Below, one piece after another: positions 1-7,474 of a DNA stretch of 20,023 nt. This DNA is from a virus. The DNA lies in the IMG/VR virus record IMGVR_UViG_3300042564_003753, positions 1-20,023 of that record. One strand, written 5' to 3'. The notes under the pieces are model-generated. The model made no database searches, was not told the DNA's origin, and saw nothing but the letters and a program-made list of their open reading frames with translations. Within the stretch, counting starts at the first letter, position 1. Every line of letters begins with the position of its first letter. The position numbers and the translations under genes are program-made.

Positions 1-360
1 CAGGTTCGGCTTGGCCTGGTACTCCAGGACGTCGTTGATCTGGAAGGCGAAGTACTTGCCCTTGTCGATCACGAGTTCCTGCGCGTCGGGTGCGGGCACC
101 GAGTAGGTGACGCCGCCACCAACCGTGTAGTTGGCGACTGCGATGGACGGCGCGGTGTGGATGATGACCTTGTCACCCATCGAGCCAATGTCACCCTGCC
201 AGTCGGTGTTGGCGATGTCGCCATAGACCGAGGCAGCGTAGAACTTGGCATTCATCTTCGCCGACCAGACGGCCGGGATGAAGTTGCCCGAGTACGGCGG
301 GTTGGTGTTAAAGGGGGCGGCTACCGGGTAAACAGCAGCGGTATTGCGAATGACAGCCAT
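1..360 (-). CDS. Major capsid protein, N-terminal part (runs off the left edge)
   Basis: The reading frame opens at ATG 360 and stays open for 120 codons to the window edge, so the C-terminus is missing. AGGAG lies 7 bases before the ATG. The start of the protein has the pattern typical of phage coat proteins: FIPAVWSAK at residues 27-35, KFYAA at 39-43, then GDIANTDW and SMGDKV. Coat proteins of this type assemble the icosahedral head shell around a scaffold. Its neighbours fit: a scaffold-like gene lies just upstream, then portal and terminase. A half copy of the recurrent TCTAAC element lies 31-44 bases upstream of the start. The family call rests on remembered motif similarity and gene order; only about a third of a typical capsid protein is visible. 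Confidence 0.85.
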   Translation of the reverse strand, partial: MAVIRNTAAVYPVAAPFNTNPPYSGNFIPAVWSAKMNAKFYAASVYGDIANTDWQGDIGSMGDKVIIHTAPSIAVANYTVGGGVTYSVPAPDAQELVIDKGKYFAFQINDVLEYQAKPNL

Positions 361-390
361 GCCTTGCTCCTAGCGGAGGCGCCCCCGGGT

Positions 391-404
391 GCGTTAGATA
401 ACGC
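391..404 (-). promoter_or_regulatory. Half copy of the CTAAC/GTTAG element, before the capsid gene
   Basis: GCGTTA (391-396) and TAACGC (399-404) form a perfect inverted repeat with a two-base spacer. On the coding (minus) strand it contains TCTAACGC, matching one half of the 12-bp element found elsewhere in the window. It includes the stop codon of the scaffold-like gene (394-396). The arrangement of the half-sites differs from the full sites, so this may be a degenerate or unrelated dyad. Confidence 0.4.
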
Positions 405-1347
405 GACCTTCAGCGAGCGCCTGATTGATCTCGGCCTCCCGCGCTGCGAACTCAGCTTGCTTCCCGCGGTACGCACCGCGAGCGACGTCGTTGTAGAAGC
501 GGGTGATGTCCGCCTCCGAGATCGTCGGCTTGCCTTGTGGCAAGGAAGTGCTGGATGCCGCCGGGCGAGGGGCCACTTGACGTTCCAACTGTTGCGCGGG
601 GGTCGGGCCGGAGACGGGAGCGGGCTTCAGCGTGTCCTTGTAGGCCAGGAAAATCCGGACCACACGAACGGCGTCGCGCGCATCGGCTGCTGCAGTCAAC
701 GCTGCCTGACGGGGAGTGCCGTAGACCGGGTCCACTTCCGAGAGCCAGGCCAGGAAGCCTTCGCTCACGTTGATGTCCTCGTAGTCCGGCACAGCAGCGG
801 CGAGGCGGTCGATGAACATGTCATCGTTCGTCTTCTCCACTGTCTGCGTGGTTCCCCGCAGGTGTGCTTCGAGGGCGTCGAGACGCGCTCCAAACTGTTG
901 TGCCTGCGCTCCGATGTAGGCTTCGACGTGCCGACGCACCATCTCAACCAACTCGGCTCCAAAGACTTCCGCGTCTTTGGCGGTGTCGACGTTCTCGGGT
1001 TCCGGCTTGGCTTGCTTCTGCTGCTCCAGCTGGCTGGTCAGCGTCTGCACAGTGCGCGTCAGTTCCGAGATGCGGGTCTCGAAGCTGCGGTGCATGCCCT
1101 GCAGGACTCGGTGCTTGTTCGCCAATTCGTCGTACTGGGTACGCGGAATGACGGGCTCCGGGGTCGGGGCGGGGGCTTGCGGCACTGCTGCCTGGGGTGC
1201 GGGAACCTCGGGCACTGTCGGCTCCGGGGTCGCACTTGCTGCGGGGTCCGCTGCGGCGGGGGCCTGTTCCTGCGGGCTGTTCGCCGCCGCTAGGATTCGA
1301 TCGGCCTCCTCCAGTTGCTGCTGGACTCGACTGGGCAAGTTGCTCAT
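394..1347 (-). CDS. Scaffold-like capsid assembly protein
   Basis: This 317-residue protein lies between portal and major capsid genes, the usual place for a head scaffold. Residues 30-70 are a disordered Ala/Pro/Glu-rich stretch. They are followed by a predicted coiled coil (about 73-115, with ELANKHRVLQG and SELTRTVQTLTSQLEQQ) and a second helical part around 125-170. The C-terminus is rich in charged helix and ends QALAEGRVI. Scaffold proteins are helical, guide coat assembly and leave or are degraded before packaging. The only purine-rich sequence upstream (AAGAGG) is about 14 bases from the ATG, so the ribosome site is weak. Function is inferred from position and composition; no catalytic motif is visible, so a scaffold/protease fusion is not supported. 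Confidence 0.65.
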   Translation of the reverse strand: MSNLPSRVQQQLEEADRILAAANSPQEQAPAAADPAASATPEPTVPEVPAPQAAVPQAPAPTPEPVIPRTQYDELANKHRVLQGMHRSFETRISELTRTVQTLTSQLEQQKQAKPEPENVDTAKDAEVFGAELVEMVRRHVEAYIGAQAQQFGARLDALEAHLRGTTQTVEKTNDDMFIDRLAAAVPDYEDINVSEGFLAWLSEVDPVYGTPRQAALTAAADARDAVRVVRIFLAYKDTLKPAPVSGPTPAQQLERQVAPRPAASSTSLPQGKPTISEADITRFYNDVARGAYRGKQAEFAAREAEINQALAEGRVI

Positions 1348-1401
1348 GATTTTTGGCTCGGCCTCTTAGGCTCGGGCAAGTTGTGCCGACATGCGGCGAA
1401 A

Positions 1402-1599
1402 TCAGCGTCCCGCGTCGAGTCGCTTCTGCAGCTTGACGATGAACTGCGCTTGGCCCTGAGCCTTACGCAGCACGTCTACTTCGACGGCGGAGACAAGAAT
1501 CTTGGTCACGGAGTCGAGTTCCTGTTTCAGCCAGTCTTTGAAGCGCGCGTCGCGTCCGAGGGACTCGAACAACTGGCGCTCTTGGTCTGGTGTTAGCAA
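1402..1599 (-). CDS. Small conserved-type head-operon protein, unknown function (65 aa)
   Basis: A 65-residue, highly charged protein lies between portal and scaffold-like genes. It starts with TTG at 1599, chosen because AGGAG (1607-1611) sits 7 bases upstream and no in-frame ATG is near. The protein is likely all helical (residues 5-60, e.g. DARFKDWLKQELDSVTKIL and AQFIVKLQKRL). Small helical proteins at this location are common in podovirus head operons, but I know no function. A promoter with a perfect TTGACA and the 12-bp element directly precedes it. The start codon itself lies in a half copy of that element (TTGCTAACACC). Confidence 0.75.
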   Translation of the reverse strand: MLTPDQERQLFESLGRDARFKDWLKQELDSVTKILVSAVEVDVLRKAQGQAQFIVKLQKRLDAGR

Positions 1600-1623
1600 G
1601 CACTCACTCCTGAATTTGTGGCG

Positions 1624-1652
1624 AGACTACACGTCTAACACGTTAGTGTCAA
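1624..1652 (-). promoter_or_regulatory. Candidate sigma70-type promoter for the 65-aa/scaffold/capsid genes
   Basis: On the minus strand a perfect -35 box TTGACA (1647-1652) is followed by a 17-base spacer and TAGTCT (1624-1629) as a poor -10 box. The spacer contains the full 12-bp element. The -35 box overlaps the stop codon of the portal gene. Initiation near 1617 would leave a leader of about 18 bases containing the AGGAG of the next gene. The -10 box matches the consensus at only three of six bases, which limits confidence. Confidence 0.45.
1635..1646 (-). promoter_or_regulatory. 12-bp element CTAACGTGTTAG (coding strand)
   Basis: A near-perfect palindrome, read CTAACGTGTTAG on the minus strand, lies 2 bases after the portal stop. 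It sits between the TTGACA and the proposed -10 box of the next gene. Flanking bases CAC and AC are shared with the copy at 5855-5866, giving a 16-base identity on the coding strand. Confidence 0.8.
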
Positions 1653-3754
1653 GACGAAAAGTTGTCCGTGGCCGGCGCGTCGTTCATGAGGCGCTTCTCG
1701 CCCGGCTTGGTCGAGGGCTGCTGGCCCTGCGTCTGCTGTGCGGCCTCTGCCTGGGCCATCGACTGCATGGCGAGCCGCTGGCGGATCACGCTGAGCGGCG
1801 GGACCACGTCGTCCGTGTTCATGTCGAGGGACTTGGCGCCCTCGCGCAGGACGGCAGCGCGGCCATCGAGGCCCATGATCTGCATGTCGATCGGATTGGC
1901 CGTGTCGCGCAGGAACTCGGCGCGGCGCACCTGGGCGGTGTCCTTGACCATCAGCGACATGGCGCCGCGGGCCACGACCTGCAGGTCGCCCTTGATGTCG
2001 GGGTCGCCGACGTAGCGCATGGTGAACTCGAACGCGCTGCGGACCGACGGGCCGATGACGTTGAAGTCCAGGCTGCGCACGGTGTTCTTCGTGGTCTTGC
2101 CGGCGTTGCCGACCATCATCGACATGCCAGAGGCCGTGCGGCCTGCGCCGCCGGCGGAGCCGTCACCCGTCATGTAGCGGGGGATTCCGCTCACCTCGTC
2201 GGCGATCACGCTGAAGCGCTCGTAGACGCCCATCAGCTCGGCGGCGTTGGACGTCGGCTGGAAGAAACCGATCGGGGCGGCAGTGGAGCCGCTCGGGTCG
2301 CTCGTGACCTGGTGGATCTTCCACGGGTACAGCGTCGTGATTTCCTCGCCGGCTGGCATGCGATCCGCCATCACCCAGACCTGCGGACCGGATGAAATGC
2401 CCATGTTGTTCGACAGCGCGCGGGCGGCGGCGTTGCACATATCCTCGGCGTCGCGCACCAGGTCGTACAGCGAGTTGCCCCAGAAGGCGCCCGGGACGGC
2501 CTCGTAGCTGTCGCCGTAGTACGGGCGGCGGGCCAGCGGGTCGGTGTTGATCTCGGCCTTGATGACCCAGTCGCCCACCAGCCACGCCTCGATCTCGTAG
2601 ACCGCTGCGGTGTCGGGAACCTCGTCCGCGGGCATGCCCCACTCGCGCAGCACCTTGCCGGTGACGCTGCCCCAGTACTGCAGGGCGTCGATCATGTCGG
2701 AGCCCAGTGTCGGGTCGGACGTGCCGGGGGTCTCGACGTGCGCGCGTTCCTGGTCGACGCGCAGCCATTCGCGCAATCCACCGGATGAATACGCATCCAG
2801 CACAGCGCGGATGGCGGGTTCCTTGTAGCCCGGGACGCCGATCATCTCGGCGATGGCCGTCGGAGCCAGGCGGTGGTGCTCGATCAGGAAGCCGTCGTTG
2901 ACCGAACGCGACCAGGGCGCGGGGTAGATGTTCAGCGGGTCGACGCGCTCCCACTGGGGCTTGTTCTCGAAGGTGGCGACCGGCACGCTGGTGCCGTCGG
3001 GGCCTGGCGCCCACTGCAGGACACCGCAGCGGCGGATGACTGGGCCTTTGAGGAACGCCTTGGGCGAGACCATCAGGTCGTCCAGGAACGCGTTGAGCGC
3101 TTCGATGAAGCCGCCCTCCTGCAGCAAGTCCTCGATCTTGCGCTCCGCGCGCTTCATGCGGGTGCGGGCTTCGAGTTCGATCTGGGACTGGGCCTGTTCC
3201 TTGGCGTCGCGCAGCAGCTGGCGTATATCGCCAATGCCCATCGGCACGCCGGACATTTCCGCCTGGGCGACCAGTTCAGCGGCGCCGCGCAGTAGCTCAG
3301 AAACCAGCTCCTCGGGCAGCGTGGGCTCCGCCGTGGGCTTCACGGACCAGGGCTTCTCATCGCCGGAACCCAGCAGCACGTCGCCGATCAGCGACTTGGC
3401 CTGCCGCGCCTTGGTGGCGAACAGCATCATGTAGATCAGGGAGCTGCCCTGGCTCTTCAGGTCCGACTCTTTCAGTGGGTCGTACTCGCCGCGCTTGGAG
3501 CGCAGGGCCGCGATGATCCGCTTCTGGGCGTCGTTTTCCTTGTGCTCTTTCGCCAGTGTCCAGTGGCGCCGGATCTGGGAGGCAAGGGACTGGACCAGGA
3601 CCGAGTTGTTCGTAGCGACCGCGGCGTCGTGCGCTGCACGGGCTTCATCTTCCTGGACGGCGCTGAGTGACTTGACGGTCATGATGCCGCCAATAGACAC
3701 GTCCCGGCGAGCCGGGGACGCGAGTCCTGGGATGTTCAGCCCGGTCGCCTGCAT
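1649..3754 (-). CDS. Portal protein
   Basis: A 701-residue protein encoded between the large terminase and the head genes; its length and position match podovirus portal proteins. The portal is the dodecameric ring at one vertex through which DNA enters and leaves and to which terminase docks. Visible features are a charged helical N-terminus, a central region with NDGFLIEHHRLAPTAIAEM, GDSYEAVPGAFWGNSLYDLV and AAARALSNNMG, then SGIPRYMTGD with a Gly-rich loop, and a helical Gln-rich C-terminal tail. I chose ATG 3754 because GGAA lies 6 bases upstream. A TTG four codons earlier (3766) is open but abuts the regulatory element, and another ATG lies 24 codons downstream. The stop is 2 bases before the element at 1635-1646. 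Confidence 0.85.
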   Translation of the reverse strand: MQATGLNIPGLASPARRDVSIGGIMTVKSLSAVQEDEARAAHDAAVATNNSVLVQSLASQIRRHWTLAKEHKENDAQKRIIAALRSKRGEYDPLKESDLKSQGSSLIYMMLFATKARQAKSLIGDVLLGSGDEKPWSVKPTAEPTLPEELVSELLRGAAELVAQAEMSGVPMGIGDIRQLLRDAKEQAQSQIELEARTRMKRAERKIEDLLQEGGFIEALNAFLDDLMVSPKAFLKGPVIRRCGVLQWAPGPDGTSVPVATFENKPQWERVDPLNIYPAPWSRSVNDGFLIEHHRLAPTAIAEMIGVPGYKEPAIRAVLDAYSSGGLREWLRVDQERAHVETPGTSDPTLGSDMIDALQYWGSVTGKVLREWGMPADEVPDTAAVYEIEAWLVGDWVIKAEINTDPLARRPYYGDSYEAVPGAFWGNSLYDLVRDAEDMCNAAARALSNNMGISSGPQVWVMADRMPAGEEITTLYPWKIHQVTSDPSGSTAAPIGFFQPTSNAAELMGVYERFSVIADEVSGIPRYMTGDGSAGGAGRTASGMSMMVGNAGKTTKNTVRSLDFNVIGPSVRSAFEFTMRYVGDPDIKGDLQVVARGAMSLMVKDTAQVRRAEFLRDTANPIDMQIMGLDGRAAVLREGAKSLDMNTDDVVPPLSVIRQRLAMQSMAQAEAAQQTQGQQPSTKPGEKRLMNDAPATDNFSS

Positions 3755-3767
3755 GTGGTGTTCCAAT

Positions 3768-3779
3768 CTAACGCGTTAG
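3768..3779 (-). promoter_or_regulatory. 12-bp element CTAACGCGTTAG, perfect palindrome
   Basis: This is the only perfectly symmetrical copy of the element in the window. It lies in the short gap between the terminase stop (3828) and the portal start (3754), 13 bases upstream of the ATG. On the coding strand it continues as GTTAGAT, the same flank as the copy at 11056-11067. Confidence 0.8.
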
Positions 3780-3827
3780 CCTGTAATGTAGCCTACAGCG
3801 TAAGTGGGCGCAAACTAGCGTGGGCAA

Positions 3828-5267
3828 TCAGGAGTAGACGTACCTGTGGGGGACGACGCGCCGCGCCTGGACCTTGCGCCCGGCCAGGCTGCCGCGGATC
3901 TGGGCGTTGTAGTGCAGTGCCAGGTACTGGCCCGCGTCGCCGATGTGGCTGTGGTGGGTCTTGTCGACCGTGGTGCTCGGCTCGCCCGACTTCGACTTCT
4001 TGAAGCGGTGGCCCCACTCCAGGGCGTCCACGAAGTGCGGACACTCCTCGCCGTCGATCAGGAAGCCCGCATTGCCGTCGATGCTGCGGGTCAGCAGGCC
4101 CTCCACCGCTGCGATGCGCAGCTCGGGGTCGTTGGTGTGCGCCTTGATGGTGTTGTACCCCCGGCGCTGCACCGCCTGCGCGATGGTGTCCTCGTCGATC
4201 TGGCTGCGCGCAAAGCACGCGGGGTCCAGCACGAACAGGATGTTCTCGGCCCGGAACAGGGGGAACTTCGTGCGCAGCTTGGGGATGAGCAGCGTATCCA
4301 GGAAACGCTCGACGCCCATCGTCTCCCCGTCCGGCACGTACGCCTCGGCCAGGATGTTCACCCGACCCCGCGCATCCTGCTGACCCACCACAGCCGCGGC
4401 CTGCAGGCCGTTGTCCATGCCGACGATCAGGGGGTTGATGCCCTGGATGACCGCCGACAGGGGCTTGGTGCTGACGTGGAAGCTGCGCTTGAACGACCCG
4501 CGGTACAGCGGCTGGCCGGTGTCGCCGGCGCCGTACTGGTTCTTGAGGTAGACGTTGATCCAGTCCTCGGTCTTGCCGACGACCAGGTTGTCGTAGTACT
4601 CGGGGGCCAGGAACTCGCGGTTCTCCCGCTCCGGGTTCAGCGTGCCGTCCTCCAGCAGGGCCGGTGGCTGCATGAACACCTCGATGCCCGGCTCGGGCGT
4701 CGTCATCAGGCCGTGCCAGAAGCCGCCACGCGGCGGCGGGTTGGTGGAGCAGATCACGCCCGGGTAGGTCACCCCGCCAGCGATGCGCGCTGGGAAGCGG
4801 TTCACACGACCCTGCAGGCCGGCAAACACCTCGGGGTCCACCTCGCGGCACTCTTCAACCCATGCCGCACTGGCCTCCAGGGACAGGAGTCGCCGCACGT
4901 CGTCGGGCGTATCCGCGGCCAGCAAGCAGAACTCGCTATGCACCACGGTGCCGTCCGGCAGCTTGAAGCGGGCCTCGAACACGTTTTCGCTCAGCCGCCA
5001 CTGCCCCATCGAGCCCTGGGTCATCGTGACCAGCCAGGTGTCCATCATGGGCTTGACGGTCGACTTCAGCTGCGCCACGGTGTTCCGCAGGACGATGTGC
5101 TTGGTCCGCCGGACGTTGTTGAAGGGTGCCTGCGTGACGGATCGCTGCACCAGGTCCATCAGGGCCACCGTCGACTTACCACCGCCCACAGGGCCGCAGA
5201 TCAGCTTGATGAAGGCCCGGGATTCCAGGAAGCGCGCGCCCGTCGGGCTTGGGCGGTAGTTCAGCAT
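3828..5267 (-). CDS. terL: Terminase large subunit (packaging ATPase and nuclease)
   Basis: A 479-residue motor protein that pumps DNA into the prohead through the portal and cuts concatemers. The N-terminal ATPase shows Walker A GPVGGGKST (residues 25-33), a Walker B-like AAWVEE (134-139) with the catalytic Glu, and a coupling motif STNPP (174-178). The C-terminal RNase H-like nuclease shows acidic residues at the expected spacings: D285 in GMDNG, D348 in VLDPA and D444 in HIGDAGQY. All key residues appear present, so it should be active. The ATG (5267) overlaps the TGA of the upstream gene by one base, and GGGGA within that gene can serve as ribosome site, so the two are likely translationally coupled. 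The family assignment is firm; the packaging type (cos or headful) cannot be read from the sequence. Confidence 0.93.
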   Translation of the reverse strand: MLNYRPSPTGARFLESRAFIKLICGPVGGGKSTVALMDLVQRSVTQAPFNNVRRTKHIVLRNTVAQLKSTVKPMMDTWLVTMTQGSMGQWRLSENVFEARFKLPDGTVVHSEFCLLAADTPDDVRRLLSLEASAAWVEECREVDPEVFAGLQGRVNRFPARIAGGVTYPGVICSTNPPPRGGFWHGLMTTPEPGIEVFMQPPALLEDGTLNPERENREFLAPEYYDNLVVGKTEDWINVYLKNQYGAGDTGQPLYRGSFKRSFHVSTKPLSAVIQGINPLIVGMDNGLQAAAVVGQQDARGRVNILAEAYVPDGETMGVERFLDTLLIPKLRTKFPLFRAENILFVLDPACFARSQIDEDTIAQAVQRRGYNTIKAHTNDPELRIAAVEGLLTRSIDGNAGFLIDGEECPHFVDALEWGHRFKKSKSGEPSTTVDKTHHSHIGDAGQYLALHYNAQIRGSLAGRKVQARRVVPHRYVYS

Positions 5268-5680
5268 CAGATCCCCAGGAGGTCGTCCAGGGCGCGGACC
5301 ATGTCGTCCAGCGCTTCAGGCTCCGGTGACGGAGCGGGTAGTGGAGTGGCCTTCACTGTGGTAGCGACGACGTCCAGAATCTCAAGCGACTCCTCGGGGA
5401 TCGGCAGGGCGGGAGCCGCGGGCTCCGCCACGATCGTGGCCTGAACACCGCCAATACCTGTGAAGGTGAAGTTGAAGACTGGCAAGCCCGCATTGGGGTC
5501 CGCCTTCTTGTCAGCCTCTGCGCCGGTGACCCGCATGATGAGGTCGACTGCCTTGCGCATGTCTTCGATGTTGCCCTCGTGAAAGACCCGCTCGACATAC
5601 TTCGGAATGACCATCATCCCGCCTTCCCGTAGGACGGCGTGCGCGGCTTCCTTGAAGTCGGCGAGTTCCTTCGCGCTCAT
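5267..5680 (-). CDS. Putative terminase small subunit
   Basis: A 137-residue protein directly upstream of, and overlapping by one base, the large terminase gene. This is the standard place of the DNA-recognition subunit of terminase. Residues 1-55 look helical (ELADFKEAAHAVLREGG, IEDMRKAVDLIMRVTG). Residues 65-85 are rich in beta-forming residues (PVFNFTFTGIGGVQATIV). The C-terminal third is Pro/Glu-rich and ends with an acidic amphipathic helix (ALDDMVRALDDLLGI) that could contact the large subunit. I do not recognise a classical helix-turn-helix, so the role is inferred from position. No good ribosome site precedes ATG 5680, which lies 6 bases after the stop of the 45-residue gene, suggesting coupling. 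Confidence 0.6.
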   Translation of the reverse strand: MSAKELADFKEAAHAVLREGGMMVIPKYVERVFHEGNIEDMRKAVDLIMRVTGAEADKKADPNAGLPVFNFTFTGIGGVQATIVAEPAAPALPIPEESLEILDVVATTVKATPLPAPSPEPEALDDMVRALDDLLGI

Positions 5681-5686
5681 CAGGCG

Positions 5687-5824
5687 TTACTTCTTGCCGA
5701 ACGGCGGGGCTTTACCCGCAGGCTTCTTGCCGAAAGGGGGTGCCTTCTTGCCAGATTTCATCTCGGCAGCCTCTTCGCGCTTGGATTCTTTGCCGGCAAA
5801 CGGGTTGGGTTTCTTGGTCGCCAT
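5687..5824 (-). CDS. 45-residue Lys/Pro/Gly-rich protein
   Basis: This small gene has a strong ribosome site (AGGAGG 5 bases before ATG 5824) and ends 6 bases before the putative small terminase. The product is very basic (about one third Lys/Arg) and has a repeated motif: KAPPFGKK occurs twice, at residues 27-34 and 38-45, and PFAGK near the N-terminus is a related form. No membrane segment or known domain is visible. A disordered, nucleic-acid- or capsid-binding role is possible but is inference. The upstream region carries a perfect inverted repeat (5834-5850) and the 12-bp element (5855-5866). Confidence 0.75.
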   Translation of the reverse strand: MATKKPNPFAGKESKREEAAEMKSGKKAPPFGKKPAGKAPPFGKK

Positions 5825-5833
5825 AACGGCCTC

Positions 5834-5850
5834 CTGTCAATACTTGACAG
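5834..5850 (-). repeat. Perfect inverted repeat CTGTCAA-TAC-TTGACAG
   Basis: Seven-base arms at 5834-5840 and 5844-5850 are separated by three bases, directly upstream of the AGGAGG of the 45-residue gene and next to the 12-bp element. The arms contain TTGACA-like hexamers on both strands. It could be a regulator site or a small hairpin in the leader; a three-base loop makes a stable hairpin marginal. Confidence 0.6.
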
Positions 5851-5854
5851 CAGT

Positions 5855-5866
5855 CTAACACGTTAG
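5855..5866 (-). promoter_or_regulatory. 12-bp element CTAACGTGTTAG (coding strand)
   Basis: Identical on the coding strand to the copy at 1635-1646, including the flanks CAC and AC. It overlaps the stop codon of the 67-residue gene (5863-5865) and lies 31 bases upstream of the 45-residue gene start, so it marks the boundary before the small/large terminase group. Confidence 0.8.
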
Positions 5867-6066
5867 TGCGGATACACCAGGAAAGGCTCGGGGTCCGTCA
5901 TCTCCAGAAACACGTGCCAGGTGTCCGGCGGGCACATCGGACAGTAATGCACCACGTCCGCCACGCGATAGAAGACCCCCTCGAAGCACTTCACATCCCC
6001 GCGGCGGGGCGCGTTATGCCCGACGTCCTCGTACAGAAAGCGGCGTGCGACGTAGTAGCGAATCAT
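5863..6066 (-). CDS. Hypothetical 67-residue protein with CPMCP motif
   Basis: A 67-residue protein starting at ATG 6066 and ending inside the 12-bp element. It is rich in aromatic residues and has a compact pattern GDVKCFEGVFYRVADVVHYC followed by PMCPPDTWHVFLE, ending EPFLVYPH. The CxxC pair (residues 43 and 46) could bind a metal, but only these two plus an isolated Cys near residue 27 and several His are present. I do not recognise the family. The ribosome site is weak (ACTAGG just before the start). It lies 42 bases downstream of the endonuclease gene and is probably in the same leftward transcript. Confidence 0.65.
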   Translation of the reverse strand: MIRYYVARRFLYEDVGHNAPRRGDVKCFEGVFYRVADVVHYCPMCPPDTWHVFLEMTDPEPFLVYPH

Positions 6067-6108
6067 GGCCTAGTGTGCCCTGGGCTGGGTGGGAATGGAA
6101 GTGGCGTG

Positions 6109-7191
6109 TTAGGGGTGTTCGGTAGCCCTCCTCTTGGGCGGCGTGAACATCTGGCCCGAGGTCACTGTCAGGGCCGTCTCCACATCGCGGCCCGCCTTCA
6201 TGCGCGCCTTGACCGTCTCCAGGGTTACGCCATAGTGCTCCGCCAGGGTCTTCAGGGTTCCGGTGACGCCGCGCACGGTGTACTGCGCTGGGGGCTTCTT
6301 AGCGGCTTGCTGGGCCTGTCGTTTCTCCTGCGCCTTCTTGGACTTGACCTGGCGCGGCAGGGGCTCCAGGCCGACTGCTTGCTCCGGTGGGACGCCGCGG
6401 AACAGGCGCTGGTAGATGGTGTTGGCCGACACGCCGGTCTCCTTGGACCAGTCCGTGATGCTCTTGGTGCGCCCTGCGGCGGTGATGTGGCGAGTTCTCA
6501 TGTGCTTGATCTCCTGGTACTTGATGTATGCCTCGTACGAGGCGTGCTTCGTCAGGGTCGGTGGGGTGACCCCTAGAGCCCTGCAGGCGGCGTTGATGCT
6601 GGGGTACGGGCCGAACGGCTTGGGCGGGTTGCTCGGTTTCTTCTGGCGTAGCTGGTACGGCCAATACCAGCCGTTCTGGTTTACCAGTTGCGGCAGGTTG
6701 CGCGGGTCGGTTGGGCCGATTTTGGCTGGTGCCTTGCGCTGCCGCTTGGGCTCCGGCTTGGACTTGCTTGCCATGTACGCCTCGTAGGAACCCATCCGTC
6801 TCAGCTGGCTGCGAGACGTACCGAGCGCCTTGGACGCAACGCGCATAGAGTCGTAGGGGCCGAACCTCTTTGCCAGGGTCGCGTCACCACGCGGCCTTCG
6901 TTTGGGGTTCAGCGGCGCCAATGGCGTCGGCTCGCTCAGACAGTTAAGCGTGGGGCGAAGCGTAGCGATGACCTGGGCCTCCAACAGATGGAGTGTCTCC
7001 CGGTCGAACCCGCAGGCGATGGGCTGCATTTCCCAGCCGGGTTCCGTTCGTAGCTGTTTGGCTAGTACGTGGCTTGTGCGGTCCTTTCCGCGGGCCGCCC
7101 GGCGGTGCATGGCTTGCCTCGCATTGAAGCGCGAAGTGGCCCCTACGTACAGCGCGCCGGACGGGAACTGGATCGTGTAGATCAGGTGCAT
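6109..7191 (-). CDS. GIY-YIG family (homing-type) endonuclease with tandem DNA-binding modules
   Basis: A 360-residue protein. The N-terminal nuclease (residues 1-90) has IYT at 4-6 and YVG at 15-17, spaced as in GIY-YIG enzymes. Arg candidates follow at 21 and 25, the catalytic Glu is in LLEAQVIA (E71), and LNCLSEP holds the usual Asn (N83). The rest looks like four helix-turn-helix-type modules. Two closely related copies begin FGPYxS and end SYEAY (about 110-140 and 193-222). Two more are of the 'TGVSANTIYQRLFRGVPPEQAV' and 'YGVTLETVKARMKAGRDVETAL' kind (about 245-273 and 312-341). Such enzymes cut DNA at a long target and spread by repair. It is a free-standing gene at the head of the packaging operon. 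A possible promoter overlaps its upstream element. Confidence 0.85.
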   Translation of the reverse strand: MHLIYTIQFPSGALYVGATSRFNARQAMHRRAARGKDRTSHVLAKQLRTEPGWEMQPIACGFDRETLHLLEAQVIATLRPTLNCLSEPTPLAPLNPKRRPRGDATLAKRFGPYDSMRVASKALGTSRSQLRRMGSYEAYMASKSKPEPKRQRKAPAKIGPTDPRNLPQLVNQNGWYWPYQLRQKKPSNPPKPFGPYPSINAACRALGVTPPTLTKHASYEAYIKYQEIKHMRTRHITAAGRTKSITDWSKETGVSANTIYQRLFRGVPPEQAVGLEPLPRQVKSKKAQEKRQAQQAAKKPPAQYTVRGVTGTLKTLAEHYGVTLETVKARMKAGRDVETALTVTSGQMFTPPKRRATEHP

Positions 7192-7198
7192 GGCCCTG

Positions 7199-7227
7199 AT
7201 TGTCTAACACGTTATCCATGAAGTCAA
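7199..7227 (-). promoter_or_regulatory. Candidate promoter for the leftward arm
   Basis: On the minus strand TTGACT (7222-7227), a 17-base spacer and GACAAT (7199-7204) make a reasonable sigma70-like promoter (five of six and four of six matches). The 12-bp element lies in the spacer. Initiation would fall at about the ATG of the endonuclease (7191), giving an almost leaderless message, which is a reason for caution. Confidence 0.4.
7204..7215 (-). promoter_or_regulatory. 12-bp element ATAACGTGTTAG (coding strand)
   Basis: One mismatch from CTAACGTGTTAG, followed by AC as in other copies. It lies 13 bases upstream of the endonuclease start, inside the proposed promoter spacer, so a protein bound here would block initiation of the leftward arm. 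Confidence 0.75.
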
Positions 7228-7474
7228 CTAAATGTAAGGACTCACGAAATTGGCCGGGCGTGCAGACCGGCACTCAGGGAGAGGGCCAGGGGGTCGAGGT
7301 CGTTGGTCCACCCCCGGTAGGTCCGCCTGGCGTGGCCCTCGTGGTTGACGTGGCCCCATAGGTAAGCCCGGCGCACTGCGCTAGGCCCTCCGAGCCAGGC
7401 ACAGCCGGCACCCGCATAGCGGGCAGGACTGCTCTCTAACAATCCGCCCTCCAAGCCCCCAAAGCGCGCACGGT

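Noticed and set aside
157-1293. Long plus-strand open frame (378 codons) opposite the capsid and scaffold-like genes
   Set aside because: Translation has no recognisable domain, and the minus-strand genes here have good motifs, order and ribosome sites; in GC-rich DNA antisense frames stay open by chance.
3846-5444. Plus-strand open frame of 532 codons opposite the large terminase
   Set aside because: It is the antisense shadow of a gene with intact Walker and nuclease motifs; its Val/Leu/His/Arg-rich composition is typical of such shadows.
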